Below, one piece after another: positions 26,717-34,706 of a stretch of DNA of 64,000 nt. The stretch spans positions 62,255 to 126,254 of the forward strand of contig NZ_WVVV01000005.1 of NCBI RefSeq assembly GCF_012911015.1, read 5' to 3'. The stretch comes from Chelativorans sp. ZYF759. Lineage in GTDB: Bacteria > Pseudomonadota > Alphaproteobacteria > Rhizobiales > Rhizobiaceae. The position numbers were made by a program, and so were the translations under genes. The first letter of the stretch is position 1. Each line of letters begins with the position of its first letter. The notes beneath the pieces are model-generated. The model was not told where the DNA came from. It did not search any database and saw only the letters and a list, made by a program, of their open reading frames with translations.

Positions 26717-27487
26717 TCAAACCTGACGTAGACGATAGCGTCCTTTGCCAAGAAAGTCGATAAATCCATTGTCCCTCAGGACCTGAAGTTGTTGACGAAT
26801 CTTGGGTTTGACGTTCCTGTTATTTGGGTAGATGTGGCTTAGATGGGCTTCGAACGCATAGACTTCTTCCAGGGTGAACTCGCTTGGTCCCAGTCTTTCA
26901 ACGCAATTCATGACCTCGACCAGCCAGCCTCGGGCCTCCAGGCCCTTGTCTCGAAGAAAGAGAGTGCGTTGCCACGCTTCCAGCACTCGTTCCTTGGGTT
27001 CGGGCACGCCACCGCGCACGATTTGGATTCGCCCTGATTGAGGGACCTTCCCGATGAGTATGTTTGATCCGATCCAGCCGGCTCGCCGAGCAGTATCGGC
27101 CAGCGGCTTGCGTCTCTCGACGATGTCCGGGACGAAGAAGTGCTTGGGCACGACGCTCACGTTTCGCACCGCCGCGCCCTCAAGATCATAGCTGAGAAGC
27201 AGTAGGTTCGGGTTGGTAGAGGAGACCAGTCGTTCGCATTTCGTGTGATAGGCGCCATCGGCGACCTTGGCCCCGAAATCCTTCTTCTGGCTCTTGAGTT
27301 CGAACTGGTCGTTGCATTTCGGGCAGAAGAAGTCCGCCACAGGAAGATTCGCGGGCAGCTGAGTGATCTGGGGGTTGCCGCAATTGGGGCAATAGAGCTG
27401 CTGAGAGACCCATTGCTCGGTCCACACCCGGGCCTTCTGTGACCCGCTTGTGTAGGCAAGCTGCACTTCCTCGAAACCGAGCTTCAT
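26717..27487 (-). CDS. DpnI-like methyl-directed restriction endonuclease
   Basis: This 256-residue protein closely resembles DpnI along its length. It has a zinc site C33-P-N-C36 ... C55-P-K-C58, a PD-(D/E)XK centre D52, E63, K65 (P-V-A-D-F, F-E-L-K-S) and T-A-R-R-A-G-W-I-G. The C-terminal winged helix (about 185-256) contains G-S-E-F-T-L-E-E-V-Y and K-I-R-Q-Q-L-Q-V-L-R-D. DpnI cuts G-m6A-T-C and needs no partner methylase, and none is present. Alphaproteobacteria normally lack Dam methylation, so it may destroy Dam-modified foreign DNA. That is inference. Confidence 0.92.
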   Translation of the reverse strand: MKLGFEEVQLAYTSGSQKARVWTEQWVSQQLYCPNCGNPQITQLPANLPVADFFCPKCNDQFELKSQKKDFGAKVADGAYHTKCERLVSSTNPNLLLLSYDLEGAAVRNVSVVPKHFFVPDIVERRKPLADTARRAGWIGSNILIGKVPQSGRIQIVRGGVPEPKERVLEAWQRTLFLRDKGLEARGWLVEVMNCVERLGPSEFTLEEVYAFEAHLSHIYPNNRNVKPKIRQQLQVLRDNGFIDFLGKGRYRLRQV

Positions 27488-27618
27488 TCCCGCCGTCTTT
27501 TGTCACATCAGTTCTGGTGACCCTAATGGAGCAGAAAACTGAAGGTCCGGTAAGCGGCAAACGACCTTAGCATTGGCAGCGCTGAACCCGCCGAATACCT
27601 TGTCCCTTCCGTGCACTC

Positions 27619-27634
27619 GCTATACATGTATAGC
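27619..27634 (+). promoter_or_regulatory. Palindromic operator before the RHH-RelE toxin-antitoxin pair
   Basis: GCTATACATGTATAGC is a perfect 16-bp palindrome 15 bases upstream of the antitoxin start and directly before its ribosome-binding site AAAGGAG. It is the expected autoregulatory site. Confidence 0.65.
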
Positions 27635-27649
27635 AAAGGAGCCATCGCC

Positions 27650-27898
27650 ATGCTCGCCCTTCGGCTGCCGCCCGACATCGAAAAGCGCCTCGACGATCTC
27701 GCCAGGAAAACCGGCCGGACCAAGAGCTATTATGCCCGCCAGGCGATCCTTGCGCATCTGGAGGATATGGAAGATCTAGCCCTCGCCGAGGAGCGACTGA
27801 AGAGCGATGACGGGGTGCGAATTGCGCTCGAAGATGTGATGCGCGAAATCGACGCGCGCGAGGCGGAGGATGGCGGCAAGAGCACAGCCGCCGAATGA
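27650..27898 (+). CDS. Ribbon-helix-helix antitoxin (RelB/CopG-like)
   Basis: This antitoxin of 82 residues starts M-L-A-L-R-L-P-P-D-I-E-K-R-L-D-D-L-A and continues with G-R-T-K-S-Y-Y-A-R-Q-A-I-L, a canonical CopG-type DNA-binding fold. The acidic C-terminus would bind toxin. ATG at 27650 is chosen for its AAAGGAG site. It overlaps the toxin gene by four bases. Confidence 0.9.
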   Translation: MLALRLPPDIEKRLDDLARKTGRTKSYYARQAILAHLEDMEDLALAEERLKSDDGVRIALEDVMREIDAREAEDGGKSTAAE

Positions 27899-28161
27899 GG
27901 TGGAAGGTCGAGTTTACGCCGAGATCGCGTAAAGACCTTCAGCGGCTTTCAATTCAGGATCAGCGCCGGATCGTCAATTTCCTATCGCAACGGGTGTCTG
28001 CTCATCCCGATCCCCGTGCGCTGGCGAAGCGGCTCGCTGCGACCGACGAAGAACTCTGGCGCTTCCGCGTCGGAGACTACAGGCTCATTGTCGAGTTCCA
28101 CGAGGGAAGGCTGACGATCCTTGTCATAGCGATCGGCAACCGCCGCGAAATCTACCGCTGA
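27895..28161 (+). CDS. RelE/ParE-family toxin
   Basis: This 88-residue RelE-fold protein has V-E-F-T-P-R-S-R-K-D-L, L-W-R-F-R-V-G-D-Y-R-L-I-V-E and C-terminal G-N-R-R-E-I-Y-R. The Arg-rich positions correspond to mRNA-cleavage residues of RelE. It is translationally coupled to the antitoxin. Confidence 0.92.
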   Translation: MRWKVEFTPRSRKDLQRLSIQDQRRIVNFLSQRVSAHPDPRALAKRLAATDEELWRFRVGDYRLIVEFHEGRLTILVIAIGNRREIYR

Positions 28162-28329
28162 TACCCACTCCAGACCGAGCAGAACGGCACCGGTGTTGCC
28201 GCCGATGCGTGGACAAATTCCGACTTCGTTCCTCATGGAATCAACATGTTGCGCGAATTCCGGTTCATTTCGATCCACGTCCTCCGCGACCAGGGGGATA
28301 ATGCCCGCCGGTGAACGAAGGGCGTGGAC

Positions 28330-28749
28330 ATGGACGTGCATGCGGTAATGGGGGACGAAAGGACGATACGGCGCATCATGGCGCTGCTCGTCGCGCTGGC
28401 CGTCCTGGCCGAGCGGGTCGCCGCCCGGTCCCTTCCCGTTCGCTGTCTCGTCCTCTGCGTCCTGAGGCGGGCCGAAGTCGCGGCGGCACAGTTCGTCTTC
28501 GAGGCGAGGGGCGCGCCGCTGGCCAGCATGCCGATCTTGACGAGCCCGAACGACCCTGCGGATGCAATCCGCCTCGCCGCGCGCTTCCACGCGCTGGCCG
28601 CGGCGCTCGGCGCCCTGTTGGCCGTGATCTGCCGTTTCAACGCCCCGGCTGCCCGGCCCGGCTGCGCATCCGGCCACATTTGGCAATGTCCCGGCGGGCC
28701 TTGCGTCAACTTCGGCGGCTGGATACCAATGCCCAACGATACGTCCTGA
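28330..28749 (+). CDS. Conserved hypothetical protein with hydrophobic helices
   Basis: This protein of about 139 residues has a hydrophobic N-terminal helix I-M-A-L-L-V-A-L-A-V-L-A-E-R-V, the segment S-L-P-V-R-C-L-V-L-C-V-L-R-R-A-E, and a second helix A-A-L-G-A-L-L-A-V-I-C. I recall similar uncharacterised rhizobial proteins with A-E-R-A-A-G-R-S-F-P-V-R. The start is uncertain: GTG 28324, ATG 28330 and ATG 28348 are possible. Function unknown. Confidence 0.55.
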   Translation: MDVHAVMGDERTIRRIMALLVALAVLAERVAARSLPVRCLVLCVLRRAEVAAAQFVFEARGAPLASMPILTSPNDPADAIRLAARFHALAAALGALLAVICRFNAPAARPGCASGHIWQCPGGPCVNFGGWIPMPNDTS

Positions 28750-28857
28750 GGCGCGGGCGGCGAGGCCGTGGTTCGATCATTGCCGGGCGCCCAGATGTCC
28801 AGCAACCCCTTGGCAAAGCTTGTAATAAACCCTCTCTTCACTGAACCGTTATCCTCG

Positions 28858-28882
28858 GGAACCAATTCGGTGTCGCCGCGTT
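28858..28882 (+). promoter_or_regulatory. EcfG-type general stress response promoter
   Basis: GGAAC (28858-28862), a 17-base spacer and GTT (28880-28882) match the alphaproteobacterial EcfG consensus GGAAC-N16/17-GTT. It lies 60 bases before the HWE kinase start in a 193-base gap. The kinase and receiver downstream belong to families that control this same regulon. Confidence 0.75.
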
Positions 28883-28942
28883 AAGATCATTGGGCGGCAA
28901 GCGGGGGCGTTTGCCGGATGGCAGGTTGCCGTATGGGGTGAA

Positions 28943-30412
28943 ATGCAGGTTCCAGATTTCCAGGCAATTTTCGAGGCCTTGCCGAGCGCGCATATGGTCC
29001 TCGACAGGGAGTTGCGATTTGTGGCGGCCAACCGAGCCTATGAACGCTCGACGATGCGCTGCCGCGAGGAGCTGATCGGCCAGTATATCTTCGAAGAGTT
29101 TCCCAATGAGGGCGAGGGCGGATACCGTCTCGCCGCCTCGTTTCAGCGCGTTCTCGACACCGGCAAGCCCGACACAATCGCCTATATCCCCTATGACATA
29201 GCACGTCCGGAGTCCCAGGGAGGTGGATACGAGACGCGTTACTGGACCGCTTCGCATTCACCCTTGCTGGATGAGGACGGCAAGGTCGCCTACATCATCC
29301 AGAACACCGTCGACGTGACCGATCTCGTGCGGCTGCGCGAGGCGGCGAGCCTGCCCTTTCCCGTTCGCGCCGGGGCCTCGGAGCTTCTCGAGCACGCGCG
29401 CGAGGTCGAGGAGGCCCATCGCGAGCTGCTGGCCGAGAGCGACGATTTCCGTCGGCTCTTTCAGCAGGCCCCCGGCTTCATCGCGGTGTTGTCGGGACCA
29501 CAGCACGTGTTCACCTTTGCCAATGACGCCTATCTCAAGCTGGTCGGCGGGCGGGAGGTCATGGGAATGCGGGTGCGCAGCGCCCTTCCGGAAGTGGAAG
29601 GACAGGGCCTCTTCGAGATGCTGGATGACGTCTACACGCGCGGGATCCAACGCGGCGCGAGCGGAGCCAGCGTGATGCTGCGGCAGGAGACCGGCATGCC
29701 GCCCGAGCAGTTCTATCTCGACTTTTCCTATGCTCCCATCCGTGATCGCGAAGGCAACGTTACCGGCGTCTTCGTGCAGGGCATGGACCGTACCGAGGCG
29801 ACCCTGGCTCAAAAGCGGCAAGCGCTGCTGATGGCCGAACTCAACCACCGCGTGAAGAACACGCTCGCCACTGTCCAGTCGATCGCCGCACAGACGCTGC
29901 GGACCGCCCGCGACATCCCCAGCGCAAGGCGCGATTTCGAAGGGAGGATTCTGGCCCTTTCGCGCGCGCATAATCTGCTTTCCGAGCGGCAATGGTCGGA
30001 CGCGGGCATCAGGACGCTTGTGGAAAGCGAGCTCTCCGCCTACGGGGTGGCGCGCTACGAAACCAGCGGCCACGACATCAGGCTGTCTCCCAAGGCGGCC
30101 ATTGCGGTGGCGATGGTACTCCACGAGCTGGCGACGAACGCGGCCAAATACGGTGCGTTAAGCGGCGATGCTGGCCACGTGCGCGTCTCCTGGCACGTAG
30201 AGGACGGCTCGTTGCGGGTCGACTGGCGCGAAACAGGCGGGCCGATCGTGTCGGCGCCGGAACATGAAGGTTTCGGATCGCGCATGATCACCCGGGTGGT
30301 GAGCGGAGAACTGGGCGGCACGTTCGGCTGCGATTACCTGGAGACGGGCTTCACGTGCAGCCTCCGAATCCCGACCGATTCATACGAAAGAACCGAGAAC
30401 GACAATGAGTGA
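28943..30412 (+). CDS. PAS-PAS HWE-family sensor histidine kinase
   Basis: This 489-residue soluble kinase has two PAS domains (about 5-130 and 165-285) and no membrane segment. The HWE dimerisation domain has phospho-acceptor H302 (E-L-N-H-R-V-K-N-T). The ATPase domain has N399 (H-E-L-A-T-N-A), the W-x-E motif W428-R-E430 and G-F-G-S-R-M-I. HWE/HisKA2 kinases feed phosphate to PhyR or FATGUY receivers. The gene overlaps the receiver gene by eight bases and has an EcfG-type promoter. The PAS ligand is unknown. Confidence 0.93.
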   Translation: MQVPDFQAIFEALPSAHMVLDRELRFVAANRAYERSTMRCREELIGQYIFEEFPNEGEGGYRLAASFQRVLDTGKPDTIAYIPYDIARPESQGGGYETRYWTASHSPLLDEDGKVAYIIQNTVDVTDLVRLREAASLPFPVRAGASELLEHAREVEEAHRELLAESDDFRRLFQQAPGFIAVLSGPQHVFTFANDAYLKLVGGREVMGMRVRSALPEVEGQGLFEMLDDVYTRGIQRGASGASVMLRQETGMPPEQFYLDFSYAPIRDREGNVTGVFVQGMDRTEATLAQKRQALLMAELNHRVKNTLATVQSIAAQTLRTARDIPSARRDFEGRILALSRAHNLLSERQWSDAGIRTLVESELSAYGVARYETSGHDIRLSPKAAIAVAMVLHELATNAAKYGALSGDAGHVRVSWHVEDGSLRVDWRETGGPIVSAPEHEGFGSRMITRVVSGELGGTFGCDYLETGFTCSLRIPTDSYERTENDNE

Positions 30413-30797
30413 ACGCGACGAACAACTGGCCGATCTCAACGTACTCGTCGTGGAAGACGAGGCGCTCGTGGCGCTGAATCTGGAGGATATGCTGGCGGAT
30501 CTGGGATGTCGCGTCGTCGGGCCTGTCATGCGTCTGGCGAAGGCGGTTGAATTCTTCGAGAGTTCGCCCTTGCCCGATATCGCCATCCTCGATGTCAACC
30601 TGGGCGGCGAGCCTGTTTTCGGCCTGGCCGAGCGCATCAGCAGCAAGCGCGTTCCGATCGTGTTCGCGACGGGCTACGGGAAGGCGGGACTGCCTCAGGA
30701 ATGGCATCGCTGGCCGATCCTCCAGAAGCCGTATACGATGGACGATGTCGCCAGCAGCATGAAGTCGGCGCTGGGACTGGGTGCCGAGGCCAGCTGA
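30405..30797 (+). CDS. Single-domain response regulator of the FATGUY type
   Basis: This 130-residue receiver has acidic pocket E17-D18, phospho-acceptor D63 (A-I-L-D-V-N-L), T89 and K108. The sequence V-F-A-T-G-Y-G after beta-4 is the FATGUY motif of receivers linked to the general stress response (such as SdrG and the PhyR receiver). There is no output domain, so it likely acts by phosphotransfer. The partner is the overlapping HWE kinase. Confidence 0.92.
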   Translation: MSERDEQLADLNVLVVEDEALVALNLEDMLADLGCRVVGPVMRLAKAVEFFESSPLPDIAILDVNLGGEPVFGLAERISSKRVPIVFATGYGKAGLPQEWHRWPILQKPYTMDDVASSMKSALGLGAEAS

Positions 30798-30843
30798 GAC
30801 CCGGCGCAAGACAAGCTGCGTGTTCACTATTGGGAAGCCTGCC

Positions 30844-31458
30844 GTGCTGGACATGTTCGATCGTGATGAGGACATCGAGATCCGGCCCTCACGCAAGCTC
30901 GGCGCGCGCGTGGAAGGGGCATTTCTGGCCCCGTCCAACCATTTCGTCACGCGCGCGGTCACAGGGCTGGACCTCACCTTCCAGGGCATCGAAGGCGACA
31001 TCCATGCCGGTCATACGCGCCGCTCCGGCGGGCGCGAGCCCTGGTACCCGCGCGGCACCGAGCTCCGCAACGAGCGCCAGCTTTCCCTGGTCGCCCCCGA
31101 CGAGCTTGCCAGGATCGCGCGGGCCATGGGCATTGCGCAGGTCCGCCCGGAATGGATCGGCGCCAATCTCCTGATTTCCGAGGTGGCGAATTTCTCGATG
31201 CTGCCGGCTGGCACGATGATGTTCTTCAAGGGCGGGGTCACGCTGAAGATCGACGGGCAGAACGTGCCGTGCCGGATTGCCGGGCGATCCATCGCCGAGC
31301 ATGCCAGAATGCCGGATCACGAGGCGGGCTCGCTGCTGTTCCCCAAGGTTGCGCGCCGGTTGCGTGGCCTGGTGGCCTGGGTGGAGAAGCCCGGTCGCAT
31401 CGAGGTTGGCGAGCAGATATCGGTTCGCCTTCCGGAGCAGTGGATCTATCGCGCCTGA
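30844..31458 (+). CDS. MOSC domain-containing protein
   Basis: This protein of about 204 residues has a MOSC domain covering G-D-I-H-A-G-H-T-R-R, L-S-L-V-A-P-D-E-L, W-I-G-A-N-L-L-I-S and the conserved Cys in N-V-P-C-R-I-A-G. MOSC domains bind molybdenum-sulfur species or handle N-hydroxylated substrates. GTG at 30844 has GGGAAG six bases upstream; ATG at 30853 is the alternative. It follows the receiver gene closely. Confidence 0.88.
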   Translation: MLDMFDRDEDIEIRPSRKLGARVEGAFLAPSNHFVTRAVTGLDLTFQGIEGDIHAGHTRRSGGREPWYPRGTELRNERQLSLVAPDELARIARAMGIAQVRPEWIGANLLISEVANFSMLPAGTMMFFKGGVTLKIDGQNVPCRIAGRSIAEHARMPDHEAGSLLFPKVARRLRGLVAWVEKPGRIEVGEQISVRLPEQWIYRA

Positions 31459-31464
31459 GGCCTC

Positions 31465-31782
31465 TCAGTCGGTCTCATGGTCGTCGGCCTCAAGCAGCCG
31501 CGTGGCACGCCAGAGGGTCAGGACCGCGTTGATCTCGTCGACGACAAAATGGCGTGCCGCGTCGCGGTCGTATCCCTCTTCGAGCAGTGCGTCATATTCG
31601 GTGTGCTCATGGCGGATGTGGGTGACCGTCGCGATCCAGACGGCAATGGAGGGCGGGAGTTCACGCATCTTGCGGGCCGAGGCCATGGCGCGGATCGCTT
31701 CGATATCGGCATAGGGCGCCTGCGGCAAAAGCGCGGTCAGGGCCTTGCCCAGGGCCTTGGCCCGTCCGGTGCGCCCGATCAA
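31465..31782 (-). CDS. DUF2293 domain-containing protein
   Basis: This 105-residue protein contains A-L-T-A-L-L-P-Q-A-P-Y-A-D-I-E-A-I-R, L-P-P-S-I-A-V-W-I-A, H-I-R-H-E-H-T-E-Y-D and E-G-Y-D-R-D-A-A-R-H-F-V, the DUF2293 family. Family function is unknown. It overlaps the TrmO stop by four bases and is cotranscribed with it. Confidence 0.88.
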   Translation of the reverse strand: MIGRTGRAKALGKALTALLPQAPYADIEAIRAMASARKMRELPPSIAVWIATVTHIRHEHTEYDALLEEGYDRDAARHFVVDEINAVLTLWRATRLLEADDHETD

Positions 31783-32285
31783 TCCGAGGACTCCCGCTCC
31801 GCTCGAGAAGCGTCGGGGATTGAATCGGTCGACGCGAAATAGGGCTTGATGTCGATGAGGGGAGTTCCGTCGAGGACGTCGATGGAATCGAGCTGCACAA
31901 CGCCGTTGGCGGCATCGACAGCGACGATGCGGCAGACATGCAGTCCGATCGGGTTGGGACGGGCCGGCGAGCGCAAGGCGAAGACGCCGCTCGGCGCCGC
32001 GGCATGGCGCGGCTTCTGGACGATGAGGTCCCGCACAGAGCGGTCGAGCCAGGTCAGCACGACTGCATGGCTGGAGCGCTGTAGACCATCCAGGCCGGGC
32101 CGGTAGGCTTCATCCAGCTGGAGCATGGCGGGCTGGCCGGTCTGGCGCGCGGCCGCCATGTTCTTCGGGCAATCGGCCCGATCCTTCCATGCAGACCCCA
32201 CTCTTCCGATGAAGGCAACCGTGGCATCGGGCACCTTGCCAGGATCGATCGGAAGCGCTCCTTCACCCTCGCGTCGCTCGCTCAT
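31779..32285 (-). CDS. trmO: TrmO, tRNA t6A37 N6-methyltransferase
   Basis: This 168-residue TrmO (TsaA/YaeB) enzyme uses SAM to methylate N6-threonylcarbamoyladenosine at position 37 of tRNA. The beta-barrel motifs G-V-F-A-L-R-S-P-A-R-P-N-P-I-G-L-H and the C-terminal D-I-K-P-Y-F are clear. GGAG lies before ATG at 32285; a frame open to 32315 lacks family sequence. Divergent from SahR. Confidence 0.9.
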   Translation of the reverse strand: MSERREGEGALPIDPGKVPDATVAFIGRVGSAWKDRADCPKNMAAARQTGQPAMLQLDEAYRPGLDGLQRSSHAVVLTWLDRSVRDLIVQKPRHAAAPSGVFALRSPARPNPIGLHVCRIVAVDAANGVVQLDSIDVLDGTPLIDIKPYFASTDSIPDASRAERESSD

Positions 32286-32350
32286 GTGCTGTCTCCAATC
32301 GCAGTGCCCGCGCAACAGATCGAGGTCGGCGCTTGCGCTCGATGCCCTAT

Positions 32351-32374
32351 CGATATAAACATATCTTTATATCG
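32351..32374 (+). promoter_or_regulatory. SahR-type operator upstream of sahR-metF
   Basis: CGATATAAA (32351-32359) and TTTATATCG (32366-32374) form a perfect 9-bp inverted repeat with a six-base spacer, 22 bases before the start. The ATATAAAG-like halves resemble the site of S-adenosylhomocysteine-sensing SahR proteins. Confidence 0.7.
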
Positions 32375-32396
32375 TATTCTCTTTGGAGCGCATCAT

Positions 32397-33413
32397 ATGC
32401 TCAGGCGGCAACCCGTCAGTCTCGATCAGATGGTAGATACGCTGAAGGCGGCCGCCGAATCCAGCCGTTTGCGGATTCTGCTGCTGCTGTCGCGTGGCGA
32501 CCTGACGGTGTCCGACCTCACCGAGATACTGGGCCAGTCTCAACCCCGCGTGTCGCGCCACCTGAAGGTTCTCCTCGATGCGGGCCTGATCGACCGCTAC
32601 CAGGAAGGGTCGTGGGCCTATTTCTGTCTGGCAGACAGCGACAGGGCGCGCGAATTCCTGCATGGCATCGTGACCCGCATCGACGAGGGTGAAGGCTCGG
32701 TCGAGCGCGATCTCGAGCGGCTCGACGGCGTGAAGCGCCGGCGACAGGAGCGCGCCGCCGATTATTTCAGCCGCAATGCCGAAAGCTGGGATCGTATCCG
32801 CTCGCTTCATGCCCCCGACGACAAGGTCGAGGCTGTGCTGAAGCATGTCGTGGGCGAGAGCCCCATCCAGTCCATGCTCGACCTGGGAACCGGGACCGGG
32901 CGGCTTCTGGAACTTTTCGCGCCCATCTATCGCCGCGGGACGGGGCTCGATCTGTCGCGCGAGATGCTCGCGGTGGCACGGGCCAATCTCGACCATGCCG
33001 GCGTGCAGAATGCCCAGGTCAGGCTTGGCGATCTCTACGCGCCGCCCGTCGACCGGGAAGCCTTCGATCTCATCACCATGCACCAGGTGCTCCATTATCT
33101 GGAGGAGCCGGCCCGGGCGATCGTGGAGGCGGCACGTCTCCTGCGGCCTGCCGGGCGCCTGGTGATCGTCGACTTCGCGCCCCACGATCTCGAATTCCTG
33201 CGCGAGGAGCATGCCCATATCCGGCTTGGCTTCACCGACCGCCAGATCGAGGACTGGCTGGAGGAAGCGGGGCTCGAACACACCGACATGAGGGCGATCG
33301 CCTTCGGTCCCGGCGACGGGCTGACGGTCAAGATCTGGGCAGCCCGCGACCCGCGGCTGCTGATCGCCGACCAGGAAATCGACAGTTCGCACGAGGAAAG
33401 GGTTACCGCATGA
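32397..33413 (+). CDS. sahR: ArsR-HTH/methyltransferase fusion regulator, probable SahR
   Basis: This 338-residue protein has an N-terminal ArsR winged helix (about 20-90, S-R-L-R-I-L-L-L-L-S-R-G-D-L-T, Q-P-R-V-S-R-H-L-K) and a C-terminal class I SAM-methyltransferase fold (D-L-G-T-G-T-G-R-L-L near 162, D-F-A-P-H). This fusion is known in proteobacteria as SahR, a sensor of S-adenosylhomocysteine that controls methionine-cycle genes. metF overlaps its stop by four bases, fitting that role. Confidence 0.85.
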   Translation: MLRRQPVSLDQMVDTLKAAAESSRLRILLLLSRGDLTVSDLTEILGQSQPRVSRHLKVLLDAGLIDRYQEGSWAYFCLADSDRAREFLHGIVTRIDEGEGSVERDLERLDGVKRRRQERAADYFSRNAESWDRIRSLHAPDDKVEAVLKHVVGESPIQSMLDLGTGTGRLLELFAPIYRRGTGLDLSREMLAVARANLDHAGVQNAQVRLGDLYAPPVDREAFDLITMHQVLHYLEEPARAIVEAARLLRPAGRLVIVDFAPHDLEFLREEHAHIRLGFTDRQIEDWLEEAGLEHTDMRAIAFGPGDGLTVKIWAARDPRLLIADQEIDSSHEERVTA

Positions 33414-34336
33414 TTTCGGACACCAGGCTGGCGCGGCGACCGGGTATCGGATCCCGGCTGTCCGTTTCCTTCGAGTTCTTCCCGCCCAAGTCCGACGAGA
33501 TGGAAACGAAGCTCTGGGAAACGGTACAGAGGCTGCAGCCTCTCGATCCCCGATTCGTCTCGGTCACCTATGGGGCAGGCGGTTCGACGCGTGAACGCAC
33601 GGTGCGAACCGTCGGGCGAATCCTCAAGGATTCGCGGCTTACGCCGGCCGCGCACCTGACATGTGTCGATGCAACGCGCGAGGAGGTTGACCGTGTCATC
33701 GACGAGTTTACCGAACTCGGCGTCAGGCGGTTTGTCGCCCTGCGTGGCGATCCGGCTGAAGGCGTGGGCGCGGTCTACCGCCCGCATCCCGAGGGCTACA
33801 CGAATGGCGCCGAACTGGTGGCCGCCATCCGCCGCAAGGGCGATTTCGACGTCTCCGTCTCGGCCTATCCCGAAAAGCACCCGGAGAGCCCGGATTTTGC
33901 GACCGACATCGACATGCTCAAGCGCAAGGTCGATAATGGCGCGACGCGGGCGATCACCCAGTACTTCTTCGACAATGATCTCTATGAGCGCTACGTCGAG
34001 CGGGCGCGGCGGGCCGGGATCTACATACCGATCGTCCCCGGCATTCTGCCTGTCCACAATTTCGGGCAGGTGGCGCGATTCTCGGCCGGCTGCGGCGCGC
34101 ATGTGCCGTCCTGGCTGGCCGACAGATTTGAGGGGCTGGAAAACGATCCGAAGACCCATTCGCTGGTGGCGGCGGCGGTCGCCGCCGAGCAGGTGCTGGA
34201 CCTCGTGGAGCGCGGCGTGAGCGAGTTTCACTTCTACACGATGAACCGGGCCGATCTGGCCTTCGCCATCTGCCATCTCATCGGTGTGCGGTCAGAAGAA
34301 AACCGGCCCCAGATGGTTTCACAGGCCGCCGCCTGA
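33410..34336 (+). CDS. metF: Methylenetetrahydrofolate reductase
   Basis: This 308-residue FAD enzyme reduces 5,10-methylene-THF to 5-methyl-THF for methionine synthesis. Motifs are S-F-E-F-F-P-P-K, S-V-T-Y-G-A-G-G-S-T, A-L-R-G-D-P and A-I-T-Q-Y-F-F-D, all classic MetF. It is coupled to sahR and ends before a strong terminator. Confidence 0.95.
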   Translation: MISDTRLARRPGIGSRLSVSFEFFPPKSDEMETKLWETVQRLQPLDPRFVSVTYGAGGSTRERTVRTVGRILKDSRLTPAAHLTCVDATREEVDRVIDEFTELGVRRFVALRGDPAEGVGAVYRPHPEGYTNGAELVAAIRRKGDFDVSVSAYPEKHPESPDFATDIDMLKRKVDNGATRAITQYFFDNDLYERYVERARRAGIYIPIVPGILPVHNFGQVARFSAGCGAHVPSWLADRFEGLENDPKTHSLVAAAVAAEQVLDLVERGVSEFHFYTMNRADLAFAICHLIGVRSEENRPQMVSQAAA

Positions 34337-34368
34337 CCTGCGGGAACGACGATCGGATATTGCAAAGG

Positions 34369-34395
34369 AAAGGCCGGCAATGCCGGCCTTTCTTG
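34369..34395 (+). terminator. Intrinsic terminator after metF
   Basis: AAAGGCCGGC (34369-34378) pairs perfectly with GCCGGCCTTT (34382-34391) over a three-base loop, followed by CTTG. It lies 32 bases after the metF stop. Confidence 0.75.
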
Positions 34396-34431
34396 TCTGT
34401 CCGAGGCATTGGTGATGCCTGATCGTCTATG

Positions 34432-34518
34432 TCAGACGATGATACCCATCACGACGGCGCCGATGAAACCGAACGCTGCACATAGAATCAAAGCATGAAT
34501 CGGTCTGGCCAATCCCAT
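34432..34518 (-). CDS. 28-residue membrane microprotein
   Basis: A complete small gene encodes MGLARPIHALILCAAFGFIG followed by AVVMGIIV. It is one hydrophobic helix with a short basic N-terminus. AGGAGG lies seven bases before the ATG. TTGCCA with TAGACT 16 bases later, further upstream, is a candidate sigma-70 promoter. It lies alone between metF and the amidase gene. Function unknown. Confidence 0.6.
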   Translation of the reverse strand: MGLARPIHALILCAAFGFIGAVVMGIIV

Positions 34519-34706
34519 GTCCGAGCCTCCTCTTCAGACTACGTACCCGAGTCTACGGCAAGGGGGTGTTGTGGCAAGAGAAAATGATGCTGCAGCGCAC
34601 AATACTTATGAATTCGGATTTGCAGGATTTGCGCCTGCGTATTGATTTTATTTCGCTAAGACCGCCGCCCGGTCTGTGCAAAACCCGGCCTCACGTCGCC
34701 GTGAGA

